Shown: in pieces, positions 37,072 to 44,124 of the stretch
Position numbering within the stretch: position 1 is the first letter of the stretch
Layout: each line of letters opens with the position of its first letter
Source: 73-13 sp035555435
Lineage (GTDB): Bacteria > Actinomycetota > Actinomycetes > Actinomycetales > Microbacteriaceae
Assembly: GCA_035555435.1 (NCBI GenBank)
Contig: DATMGN010000033.1
Span: 1-64,000 of the forward strand
Reading direction: 5' to 3'
DNA length: 64,000 bases
Made by a program: the position numbers and the translations under genes
Notes under the pieces: generated by a model
Databases searched by the model: none
Seen by the model: only the letters and a program-made list of their open reading frames with translations
Told to the model about the DNA's origin: nothing

Positions 37072-38511
37072 TCAGTTGCCCGAGAGCTGCTCCCGCAGCG
37101 CGGCGAGCGCCTCGTCGTCGGCGAGCGTGCCGGTCGCGGCGTCGCTGCTCGAGTAGGAGGACGTGTCCGAGCCGCCTGCGGCGATCTGCTCGGCGGCCGC
37201 CGCGACCTGCTTCTTGTGGGACTCCCAACGCGCCTGGGCAGCCGCGTAGTCGGCCTCCCACTTCGCGCGCTGCTCCTCGAAGCCTTCCTTCCACTCGCCG
37301 GTCTCGGCGTCGAAGCCCTCGGGGTACTTGTAGTTGCCCTGCTCGTCGTACTCGGTCGGCATGCCGTAGAGCGCCGGGTCGAACTCGGTGCCCTCGGGGT
37401 CGACGCCCTCGTTCGCCTGCTTGAGCGAGAGCGAGATGCGGCGACGCTCGAGGTCGATGTCGATGACCTTGACGAAGACCTCGTCGCCGACGGACACGAC
37501 CTGCTCGGCGAGCTCCACGTGCTGGCCGGAGAGCTCCGAGATGTGCACGAGGCCCTCGATGCCGTCCGCGACGCGCACGAACGCGCCGAACGGGACGAGC
37601 TTGGTGACCTTGCCCGGTGCGACCTGACCGATCGCGTGCGTCCGGGCGAAGACCTGCCACGGGTCCTCCTGCGTCGCCTTGAGCGAAAGCGAGACCCGCT
37701 CGCGGTCGAGCTCGACGGAGAGCACCTCGACGGTGACCTCCTGGCCGACCTCGACGACCTCCGACGCGTGCTCGATGTGCTTCCAGGACAGCTCGGAGAC
37801 GTGCACGAGGCCGTCGACGCCGCCGAGGTCGACGAAGGCGCCGAAGTTGACGATCGAGGAGATGACGCCCTTGCGGACCTGGCCGGGCTTGAGGTTCGCG
37901 AGGAACGTCGAACGCGACTCGGACTGCGTCTGCTCGAGCAGCGCGCGGCGGCTCAGGACGACGTTGTTGCGGTTCTTGTCGAGCTCGAGGATCTTCGCCT
38001 CGATCTCCTGCTCGAGGTACGGCGTGAGGTCGCGGACCCGGCGCAGCTCGATGAGCGAGGCGGGGAGGAAGCCGCGGAGGCCGATGTCGACGATGAGGCC
38101 GCCCTTGACGACCTCGATGACCTTGCCGGTCACGACGCCGTCGGCTTCCTTGATCTTCTCCACGTCGCCCCACGCGCGCTCGTACTGCGCGCGCTTCTTC
38201 GACAGGATGAGGCGGCCTTCCTTGTCCTCCTTCTGGAGGACGAGCGCCTCGACGGAGTCGCCGACCTTGACGACCTCGCTCGGGTCGACGTCGTGCTTGA
38301 TGGAGAGTTCGCGGGAGGGGATGACACCCTCGGTCTTGTAGCCGACGTCGAGGAGGACCTCGTCCCGGTCGATCTTGACGACGGTGCCCTCGATGAGGTC
38401 GCCGTCGTTGAAGAACTTGAGCGTCTGCTCGACTGCGGCGAGGAAGTCCTCTGCAGAGCCGATGTCGTTGATCGCGATCTGCTTGGGAGCCGCAGGAGTG
38501 GTGATGGTCAT
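37072..38511 (-). CDS. rpsA: 30S ribosomal protein S1
   Basis: 479-aa mRNA-binding ribosomal protein with four S1 (OB-fold) domains between about residues 35 and 370. The repeats are recognisable as GAFVDLGGVDGLVHVSELSW and the parallel GAFVRVADGIEGLVHISEL. The C-terminal tail is acidic, rich in Ser, Ala and Glu, ending in LREQLSGN. The ATG at 38511 has only a very weak ribosome-binding site (GAAAG at a distance) behind a CA-repeat leader. polA and coaE lie nearby, as in other actinobacteria. Confidence 0.96.
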   Translation of the reverse strand: MTITTPAAPKQIAINDIGSAEDFLAAVEQTLKFFNDGDLIEGTVVKIDRDEVLLDVGYKTEGVIPSRELSIKHDVDPSEVVKVGDSVEALVLQKEDKEGRLILSKKRAQYERAWGDVEKIKEADGVVTGKVIEVVKGGLIVDIGLRGFLPASLIELRRVRDLTPYLEQEIEAKILELDKNRNNVVLSRRALLEQTQSESRSTFLANLKPGQVRKGVISSIVNFGAFVDLGGVDGLVHVSELSWKHIEHASEVVEVGQEVTVEVLSVELDRERVSLSLKATQEDPWQVFARTHAIGQVAPGKVTKLVPFGAFVRVADGIEGLVHISELSGQHVELAEQVVSVGDEVFVKVIDIDLERRRISLSLKQANEGVDPEGTEFDPALYGMPTEYDEQGNYKYPEGFDAETGEWKEGFEEQRAKWEADYAAAQARWESHKKQVAAAAEQIAAGGSDTSSYSSSDAATGTLADDEALAALREQLSGN

Positions 38512-38543
38512 TGAGTGTGTGTGCTTTCGGGGGACATAATCAG

Positions 38544-38576
38544 GCCTCGGCTTCGAATGCCGATGAACGCCGAGGC
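38544..38576. promoter_or_regulatory. Hairpin upstream of rpsA
   Basis: GCCTCGGC (38544-38551) and GCCGAGGC (38569-38576), 8-bp perfect stem, 17-nt loop, ending 33 nt before the rpsA ATG. It could be part of the rpsA leader or lie just above its promoter (GATTATGT, around 38535). Confidence 0.4.
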
Positions 38577-38590
38577 GGGCGAATGGAGAC

Positions 38591-38636
38591 GTGCCGCGGG
38601 AAACGCGACATTCCAGAGTAGCGCTTCCCGCGGCAC
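38591..38636. terminator. Strong hairpin after surface-protein gene
   Basis: GTGCCGCGGGAA (38591-38602) pairs perfectly with TTCCCGCGGCAC (38625-38636); 3 more bp form inside after one mismatch. It begins 14 nt past the stop of the surface-protein gene. No T-tract follows. Confidence 0.55.
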
Positions 38637-38650
38637 AGGACCAATCTCGA

Positions 38651-40519
38651 TCAGCCCATGGGCACCGCGTCCGTCGCGGCCGCCGCGGCCCGGCTGCGCC
38701 AGAGCGCGTACGCGCCGAGCCCGATGAACGCCGTGCCGAGGAGCCCGATGAGCCCGAGGGCGAACCCGGTGAACGCGAGCTCGCCGCTCGCGGCGAACGC
38801 CGGGTCGGGGTCGTCGCCGCCGCCCGTGCCGCCGCCGGCCGCGTTCGGACCGACCGTCGCATTCGCCAGGTCGATCGTCGCGAGCTCGCCGTCGAGGACG
38901 GCGACGCGCAGCGCGGTCTGGGTGAACGAGCCGTCGGATCCCGTCGACTGCACGTTCGTCCGCAGCGAGACGAGGTCCCCGATACCGGCGATCTCGGCGA
39001 CGTCGCCCGTCGCGTTCTCGCCGAGCGGTGGCGTGCTGCCGGACTCCGGCAGTGCCGCGCCGAGCGCGTCCGCGAGACCGTCGACGATGACCGATGCGTC
39101 GAGCGCGACGGGCGCGCCGAGCAGACTCGCACTCGCGCTCGCCTCCGCGACCTCGCCGCCGCGCAGCCCGTCGAGGGTCGCCGTGACGAGGACGTCGGCA
39201 CTCGTCTCAAGCGTCGAGAACGCCGGCTGCGTGACGGTCGAGACCTCGGCGACGACGCGGGTGGTCAGCTGGGGCAGATCACCGAGCAGCCCTCCGAGGA
39301 GGTCGGTGGACCCCACGCCGACGAGCAGGTCCGCGAGCACCGTGCCCGAGAGAGAGGGCACGAGGCTCGTGACCTCACCGGTCGCGGGGTCGAGGATCCC
39401 GAGCACGTCGCCGGTCAGCGCGTCGAGCACCTGGGTGACCGGCGTCGTGATCGTCCGCACGATCTCGCCGGTCTGGATGTCGTCGAGCACGCTCGCGTGG
39501 GCGCTCACGATGATCCGCGCGTCCGCGATCGCGTCGAGCAGCCCGAGCTCGACCTCGCCGAGGTAGCCGCGCAGCAGCCGCTGGGCGCCGGTCACGATGT
39601 CGTCGACGACGCCGTCGCGGATCAGCTCCGTACCCGGCTCGTGGGCGTTCAGCCCAGGTCCGTCGGGCAGTGCGGCGAGGTCGACCGAGAGGGTGCCCGA
39701 CGCGAGGTCGATCGTCAGGGCGTCGTCGCGCAGGACGGTGCGGCCGAGCGCCGCGAGCACCCCGGAGAGGTCGGCCTCCACGCGCACCTCCGCCTCGGCG
39801 AGGCCGCCCAGGCCCACGGAGGCGAGCACGCGGTCGAGCACCCCGGCGAGCGGGCCGGAGCCCCCGCCGAGGTCGAGCAGGGAGCGCTCCACCTCGGCGG
39901 TGGCGGTCTGCGCCTCGCGATGTGCTCCCGCGAGCGCGGGGACGACGAGGACGAGGCGCGCGTCGGCGAGCGTGTAGCCGCCGCGGACGCCGTCGAGGCT
40001 CGCCTCCGCCTCCGCCGCGATGCCGGCGGCTTCCAGGCGCAGGCCCGTGATGGCCGAGGGAAGGGACGTGCCGAGCAGGCCCGTGAGATCCACGACGGCG
40101 GCCGTGCCCGAGGCCGGGCTCACGCCGATCGCGCCGTCGCTCGCGAGCAGGCCCGAAGCCGCGTAGGAGGTGCCGTCGGGTCGCGCGATCGCGTACTGTC
40201 CGATCGTCCCGGCGTCGACGCCGTCGGCATCCGTCACGGCGATGGGCCCGGGGTCGATGGTGATCGCATCGATCGCGGTCGCCGACAGCGGGTTGCGCTC
40301 CTCGGCGACGGGCGCGCTGCCGTCGTTGACGGCCGTGGCCGGCTCGAGGGCGATGACTCGGTCGAGGTCCGAGCTCAGGATGGTGCCGGCGAGGAATCTG
40401 CCCTCGGCGAAGCTCCCGCCGTCGGAGTCGGCCGCGATGGCGACCGATGGGGCCGCGATGAGGGCGGTCGCGAGTCCGAGTGCGCCGAGGCCGGCCGCGG
40501 TGCCGTGATGACGAAACAT
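38651..40519 (-). CDS. Sortase-anchored surface protein (choice-of-anchor G family)
   Basis: 622 aa. Signal peptide at 1-30 (hydrophobic core LGALGLATALIAAPSVAIAA). A long Ala/Val/Asp/Leu-rich region of repeated VxLTGLL/DLASGTL-like segments follows. The cell-wall sorting signal is LAFTG at about 581-585, then a hydrophobic helix and WRSR. LAxTG is the class E sortase signal of high-GC actinobacteria. The body resembles proteins called choice-of-anchor G (recognised from pattern; moderate certainty). ATG at 40519 with GGGAGG 7 nt upstream. It lies 76 nt downstream of an ECF sigma factor gene on the same strand. Confidence 0.8.
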   Translation of the reverse strand: MFRHHGTAAGLGALGLATALIAAPSVAIAADSDGGSFAEGRFLAGTILSSDLDRVIALEPATAVNDGSAPVAEERNPLSATAIDAITIDPGPIAVTDADGVDAGTIGQYAIARPDGTSYAASGLLASDGAIGVSPASGTAAVVDLTGLLGTSLPSAITGLRLEAAGIAAEAEASLDGVRGGYTLADARLVLVVPALAGAHREAQTATAEVERSLLDLGGGSGPLAGVLDRVLASVGLGGLAEAEVRVEADLSGVLAALGRTVLRDDALTIDLASGTLSVDLAALPDGPGLNAHEPGTELIRDGVVDDIVTGAQRLLRGYLGEVELGLLDAIADARIIVSAHASVLDDIQTGEIVRTITTPVTQVLDALTGDVLGILDPATGEVTSLVPSLSGTVLADLLVGVGSTDLLGGLLGDLPQLTTRVVAEVSTVTQPAFSTLETSADVLVTATLDGLRGGEVAEASASASLLGAPVALDASVIVDGLADALGAALPESGSTPPLGENATGDVAEIAGIGDLVSLRTNVQSTGSDGSFTQTALRVAVLDGELATIDLANATVGPNAAGGGTGGGDDPDPAFAASGELAFTGFALGLIGLLGTAFIGLGAYALWRSRAAAAATDAVPMG

Positions 40520-40535
40520 GATCTGCCTCCCTGCC

Positions 40536-40554
40536 CGGGCCGAGGGTCGGCCCG
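40536..40554. promoter_or_regulatory. Hairpin between sigma factor and surface-protein genes
   Basis: CGGGCCGA-GGG-TCGGCCCG, perfect 8-bp stem with 3-nt loop, ending just before the GGGAGG site of the surface-protein gene. It could attenuate or set the stoichiometry between the two genes. Confidence 0.4.
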
Positions 40555-40595
40555 ATATCCGGAAGAGCCGCAATGGCGGGATCGATTACGCGGGT

Positions 40596-41864
40596 TCAGC
40601 GAAGCAGTTCGGACGGCAGTCCGAGGTCGAGGTGCAGGAGCCGGTCGGGGCCGACGCCGAGGCCCGCGCTCAGGTCCCCGACGATCGGCACGTCGGCCGC
40701 GATGCGGACGTCGGCGCCCCCGCGGTCGAGCTCGATCTCCAGCTCGATCTCGGGGAGCAGCTCGGGGACCGGCGCTCGCACCTCATCGACGACGTCGGCG
40801 ACGACGGGGAGGGCGGCGCGCCCGAGCGCAGCCGATGACGCCACCGCCGTGCCCGCCGTTCCGTCGACGACGGGCACCGCCGGATCGGGTGCGATCCGCG
40901 GTGTCCAGACGGGCGCCACGTGGGCGTCGCTCGACTCGACCCGCTCGATCGGGCCGAGCGGGGCCGGAGGTCCCTGGACGACGACGCCGAAGCCGGCGGC
41001 CGCGGTGATCGCCGCGGCGGCGACCGCGACACCGATCGCGCTCGCCGCGACGGGTGCCGCGGGGGCCGCGAGCCAGCCGAGCGCCCCGCCCCCGCCGGCG
41101 AGCAGAGGGAGGAGGATGCGTGCGAGGTGACGGCTGACCTGTCCCACCTCGAGCGCGACGTCGCGGCAGGAGCGGCAACTTGCCAGATGCGCGTCGACGC
41201 GTGCTGCGGCGCGCTTGCGCAGCGAATCCCGGCTGTGCTCGCCGATGCGTTCGAGCACCCAGCCGCACTCGCCGGTACGCAGGGTGTCGGCGACGTGCGC
41301 CTGCAGCCAAGCCTTGCGAAGTCCCTCACGGGCGCGGAACGCGAGCGCCGCGGCGGCGCCGGGCCGCAGACCCAGGTGGCGGGCCAGCTCGGCGACGCCG
41401 ACGCCCTCGACCTCGGTGTGCCAGAGCACCTCCTGCCAGCGGCGCGGCAGTCCGCCGAACGCCTCGCGGACGAGTCGTTCGTCGAGCGAGCCGAGCTGTG
41501 CGTCGAGCACGGCATCGTGGCGGGGGTCCTCGGGCAGCTCCTCGACGGCCAGCTCGCGCCGACGACCGCCCCAGCGGCGGGCCAGATTCCGCACGGTCGC
41601 GCAGAGGTACGGCCGGAAGCCGTCGCCGACGGGGCCGCGACCGTCGCGCAGCGCCGCCAGGATGACGGTGTACGCCTCCGAGACGAGGTCGTCGGCGTCG
41701 ATCGAACGCGATGCGAGCCGGGCCGCGCCGACCGCGGCGAGGCGGTGGCGGATCCACAGCTCCGAGTACGCCCCGGCGTCGCCGTCCCGGGTCATCGCGA
41801 TGAGCGCGCGGTCGGACGTTTCGTCGTATCCCTGCCGGCCGGTGCCGACGCTGACGCTCGACAT
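40596..41864 (-). CDS. ECF sigma factor fused to zinc-finger and membrane domain
   Basis: 422 aa. Residues 15-100 are sigma region 2 (SIDADDLVSEAYTVILAAL, FRPYLCATVRNLARR); 120-190 are region 4 (LPRRWQEVLWHTEVEGVGVAELARHLGL). Unusually the chain continues: HLASCRSC (H226, C230, C233) is a HxxxCxxC anti-sigma-type zinc motif, followed by one or two hydrophobic helices (about 245-298) and a Pro/Ala/Glu/Asp-rich tail of 120 residues that should be outside the cell. Sigma and anti-sigma functions thus appear joined in one membrane-tethered protein (inference). ATG 6 nt after TAGTCT. Next gene: a surface protein. Confidence 0.8.
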   Translation of the reverse strand: MSSVSVGTGRQGYDETSDRALIAMTRDGDAGAYSELWIRHRLAAVGAARLASRSIDADDLVSEAYTVILAALRDGRGPVGDGFRPYLCATVRNLARRWGGRRRELAVEELPEDPRHDAVLDAQLGSLDERLVREAFGGLPRRWQEVLWHTEVEGVGVAELARHLGLRPGAAAALAFRAREGLRKAWLQAHVADTLRTGECGWVLERIGEHSRDSLRKRAAARVDAHLASCRSCRDVALEVGQVSRHLARILLPLLAGGGGALGWLAAPAAPVAASAIGVAVAAAAITAAAGFGVVVQGPPAPLGPIERVESSDAHVAPVWTPRIAPDPAVPVVDGTAGTAVASSAALGRAALPVVADVVDEVRAPVPELLPEIELEIELDRGGADVRIAADVPIVGDLSAGLGVGPDRLLHLDLGLPSELLR

Positions 41865-41870
41865 GTCGCG

Positions 41871-41876
41871 AGACTA
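41871..41876 (-). promoter_or_regulatory. ECF sigma gene -10 element, probable leaderless promoter
   Basis: TAGTCT, 6 nt before the ATG at 41864. Confidence 0.5.
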
Positions 41877-41905
41877 CCCCCGAATGGGGGTCATGGGAAG
41901 CTGCC

Positions 41906-42430
41906 TCAGCCGGCGGTGACCCGGAACGAGGAGATCACGTGCTGCACCTCGGGGTAGATCTCGGCCAGGTTGAGCAGGACGCCGTTGCCCGACGGGGTCC
42001 CGAGCGTCAGGACGTCCGCCTCCGAGGCCTGCGGGGACTCGGCGCGGAACCAGGCGTTCGCGTCCGACTCCTGGTAGCCGAGTGCGAGGGCGGCCGCCCC
42101 GAAGGCGGCGGACTCGATCGGGGCGGTGGCGAAGGCGAAGGTCCCCGTCGCGCGATCCGCGCCGATCTCCCCCTCGAAGCCGAGGAAGCAGGTCGCCGTG
42201 ATGAGGCTCAGAAGCTCCTTCGGCGCGAAGTCCGAGGGGCCCGCCTCCGCGAACGTCACACCGATGCCCTGCTCGATCGACGACGCGTTCGCCGCCTCGA
42301 CGAAGCCATCGGGGCAGGCCCCGACGATCGGTGAGGTGGGGGCGGGGCCGGAGCAGGCGGCGAGCGACGCGCCGAGCGCGATCGCGGCGGCCGCGCCGGC
42401 GGCGCGCAGGACACGGTGGGAGAGGGACAT
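41906..42430 (-). CDS. Putative lipoprotein of unknown function
   Basis: 174 aa. Lipobox LAAC with the lipidated cysteine at residue 26 after a typical hydrophobic signal. The mature part has two cysteines (CPDGF and TATCFLG) that may form a disulfide. No family recognised. ATG at 42430, 6 nt after TACGCT, which overlaps the end of the DUF885 gene upstream; a longer open frame upstream is rejected because it would run through that gene. Confidence 0.75.
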   Translation of the reverse strand: MSLSHRVLRAAGAAAAIALGASLAACSGPAPTSPIVGACPDGFVEAANASSIEQGIGVTFAEAGPSDFAPKELLSLITATCFLGFEGEIGADRATGTFAFATAPIESAAFGAAALALGYQESDANAWFRAESPQASEADVLTLGTPSGNGVLLNLAEIYPEVQHVISSFRVTAG

Positions 42431-42434
42431 CGGT

Positions 42435-44111
42435 TCAGCGTAGTGCCGAGCGCAGGGTGTCGAGGCCCACGCCCCCGAGGTCGAGCGCGGCGCGATGCCA
42501 GGCACGCAGGTCGAACGCGGCACCCTCGCGAGCCCGGGCCGCCTCGCGCAGCTCCTCCCAGATGCGCTGGCCGATCTTGTACGAGGGAGCCTGCCCCGGC
42601 CACCCCAGATAGCGGTTCACCTCGAAGCGGATGAAGGCATCGTCCATGTTCGCGTTCGCGCGCATGAACGCGAGGGCATACTCGGCGTCCCAGCTGCCGT
42701 CCCCGTCGGGCCGTGGCTTGGCGAGGTGCACCCCGATGTCGAGCACGACGCGGGCCGCGCGCATCCGCTGGCCGTCGAGCATGCCGAGCCGGTCCGCAGG
42801 GTCGTCGAGGTAGCCGAGATCCGCCATGAGCCGTTCTGCGTAGAGCGCCCAGCCCTCGGCGTGGCCTGACGTGCCCGCGAGCTGGCGCCGCCACGTGTTG
42901 AGCCGCGATCGGTTGAAGACCGCCTGGCCGATCTGCAGGTGATGCCCCGGCACCCCCTCGTGGTAGACCGTCGTGAGCTCCCGCCACGTGTCGAACGTCT
43001 CGACGCCCTCCGGCACGCTCCACCACATGCGTCCGGGTCGGGAGAAGTCATCGGACGGGCTCGTGTAGTAGATCCCGCCGCTCCGGGTCGGCGCGATCAT
43101 GCACTCGAGTCGGCGCACCGGCTCCGGGATGTCGAAGTGCTCCCGTGCCAGCTCCTCGACCGCGCGGTCGCTCGTCGCCTGCATCCACTCGCGCAGCGCC
43201 CGCGTCCCGTGCAGCTTGCGCGACGGGTCCGACTCGAGGTGCGCGATCGCCTCGGCGACGCTCGCCCCCGGCAGAATGCGATGCGCGGTCTCGGTCTGCT
43301 CCTGGGCCATGCGCTGCAGCTCGTCGAGGCCCCACTGGTACGTCTCGTCGAGGTCCACCGAGGCGCCGAGGAACCGTCGCGAATGCAGCGAGTAGCGTTC
43401 CCGACCCACGCCGTCGGCCTCCTGCCCGCGCGGCAGCAACTCGGCGCGCAGGAAGTCGGCGAGCCGTCCGTAGGCCGCGGCGGAGTCCGCCGCACCGCGA
43501 CGCAGATCGCCGGCGAGCGACTCGGGGAGGCCGTCCGTCGGCGCCGCTCCCCCGATGAACTCGTCGAAGAATCCGCCGGCGGCCGCGAGCTCGCTCGCCT
43601 GCGCCGCCACCTCGACGATCTGGCGGCGCGCCGGCGTGAGGCCACGGCCGGCGCCGGTCCGCAGGCTCTGCTCGTAGTCGGCGAGCGCCCGGGGCAGATT
43701 GCGCAGGCGCTCCGCGATCGTCGCCCAGTCCTGCGTCGTCGCCGTCGGCATGAGATCGAGCACCTCGCGCACCTCCTGCGCGGGGCTCGCGATGACGTTC
43801 AGGTCCCGCAGGTGCTCCCCCGCTTCGTGCAGTTCGAGGCCGAGCCGCAGCTCCGACGCGAGGTCGGTGCGGGTGACGCGATCGGTGTCATCGAGCGGCT
43901 CGGCTGTCTCGAGCTCGCGGAGCGCGTTCCGGGCCGCCTCGGCCCAGCGTTCGTGCCCGTCGGGTGAGAGATCCCCGTACTCGCCGAGTCGCGGGCTCGG
44001 CGTGCCGAGCGAGACCGCGACGTCCGGGTTCAGCTCGACGAGCGTCTCGACCCAACGCTCCGCGATCTGGTCGACCGGGGTCGGGGTGCGTTCCATGGGC
44101 GTCTCGGTCAT
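42435..44111 (-). CDS. DUF885-family putative metallopeptidase
   Basis: 558 aa, cytoplasmic (no signal peptide). The DUF885 signature TTVYHEGVPGHHLQIGQ gives an HExxxH-like metal site. Other family blocks are GGIYYTSPS, EGWALYAERLMADLG, and a C-terminal GQAPSYKIGQRIWEELRE. The family is related to M2/M32-type helical peptidases, but the substrate is unknown. ATG at 44111 or an in-frame one at 44096. It starts 13 nt after polA. Confidence 0.85.
   Translation of the reverse strand: MTETPMERTPTPVDQIAERWVETLVELNPDVAVSLGTPSPRLGEYGDLSPDGHERWAEAARNALRELETAEPLDDTDRVTRTDLASELRLGLELHEAGEHLRDLNVIASPAQEVREVLDLMPTATTQDWATIAERLRNLPRALADYEQSLRTGAGRGLTPARRQIVEVAAQASELAAAGGFFDEFIGGAAPTDGLPESLAGDLRRGAADSAAAYGRLADFLRAELLPRGQEADGVGRERYSLHSRRFLGASVDLDETYQWGLDELQRMAQEQTETAHRILPGASVAEAIAHLESDPSRKLHGTRALREWMQATSDRAVEELAREHFDIPEPVRRLECMIAPTRSGGIYYTSPSDDFSRPGRMWWSVPEGVETFDTWRELTTVYHEGVPGHHLQIGQAVFNRSRLNTWRRQLAGTSGHAEGWALYAERLMADLGYLDDPADRLGMLDGQRMRAARVVLDIGVHLAKPRPDGDGSWDAEYALAFMRANANMDDAFIRFEVNRYLGWPGQAPSYKIGQRIWEELREAARAREGAAFDLRAWHRAALDLGGVGLDTLRSALR
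42437..42442 (-). promoter_or_regulatory. Lipoprotein gene -10 element, probable leaderless promoter
   Basis: TACGCT, 6 nt before the ATG at 42430, lying over the last codons of the DUF885 gene. Confidence 0.35.
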
Positions 44112-44124
44112 GTCGTTCCCATCG

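Noticed and set aside
40173..40519. Possible start of the surface protein 18 codons further upstream
   Set aside because: The ATG at 40519 has a GGGAGG site and begins a normal signal peptide; the extension would put charged residues in front of it.
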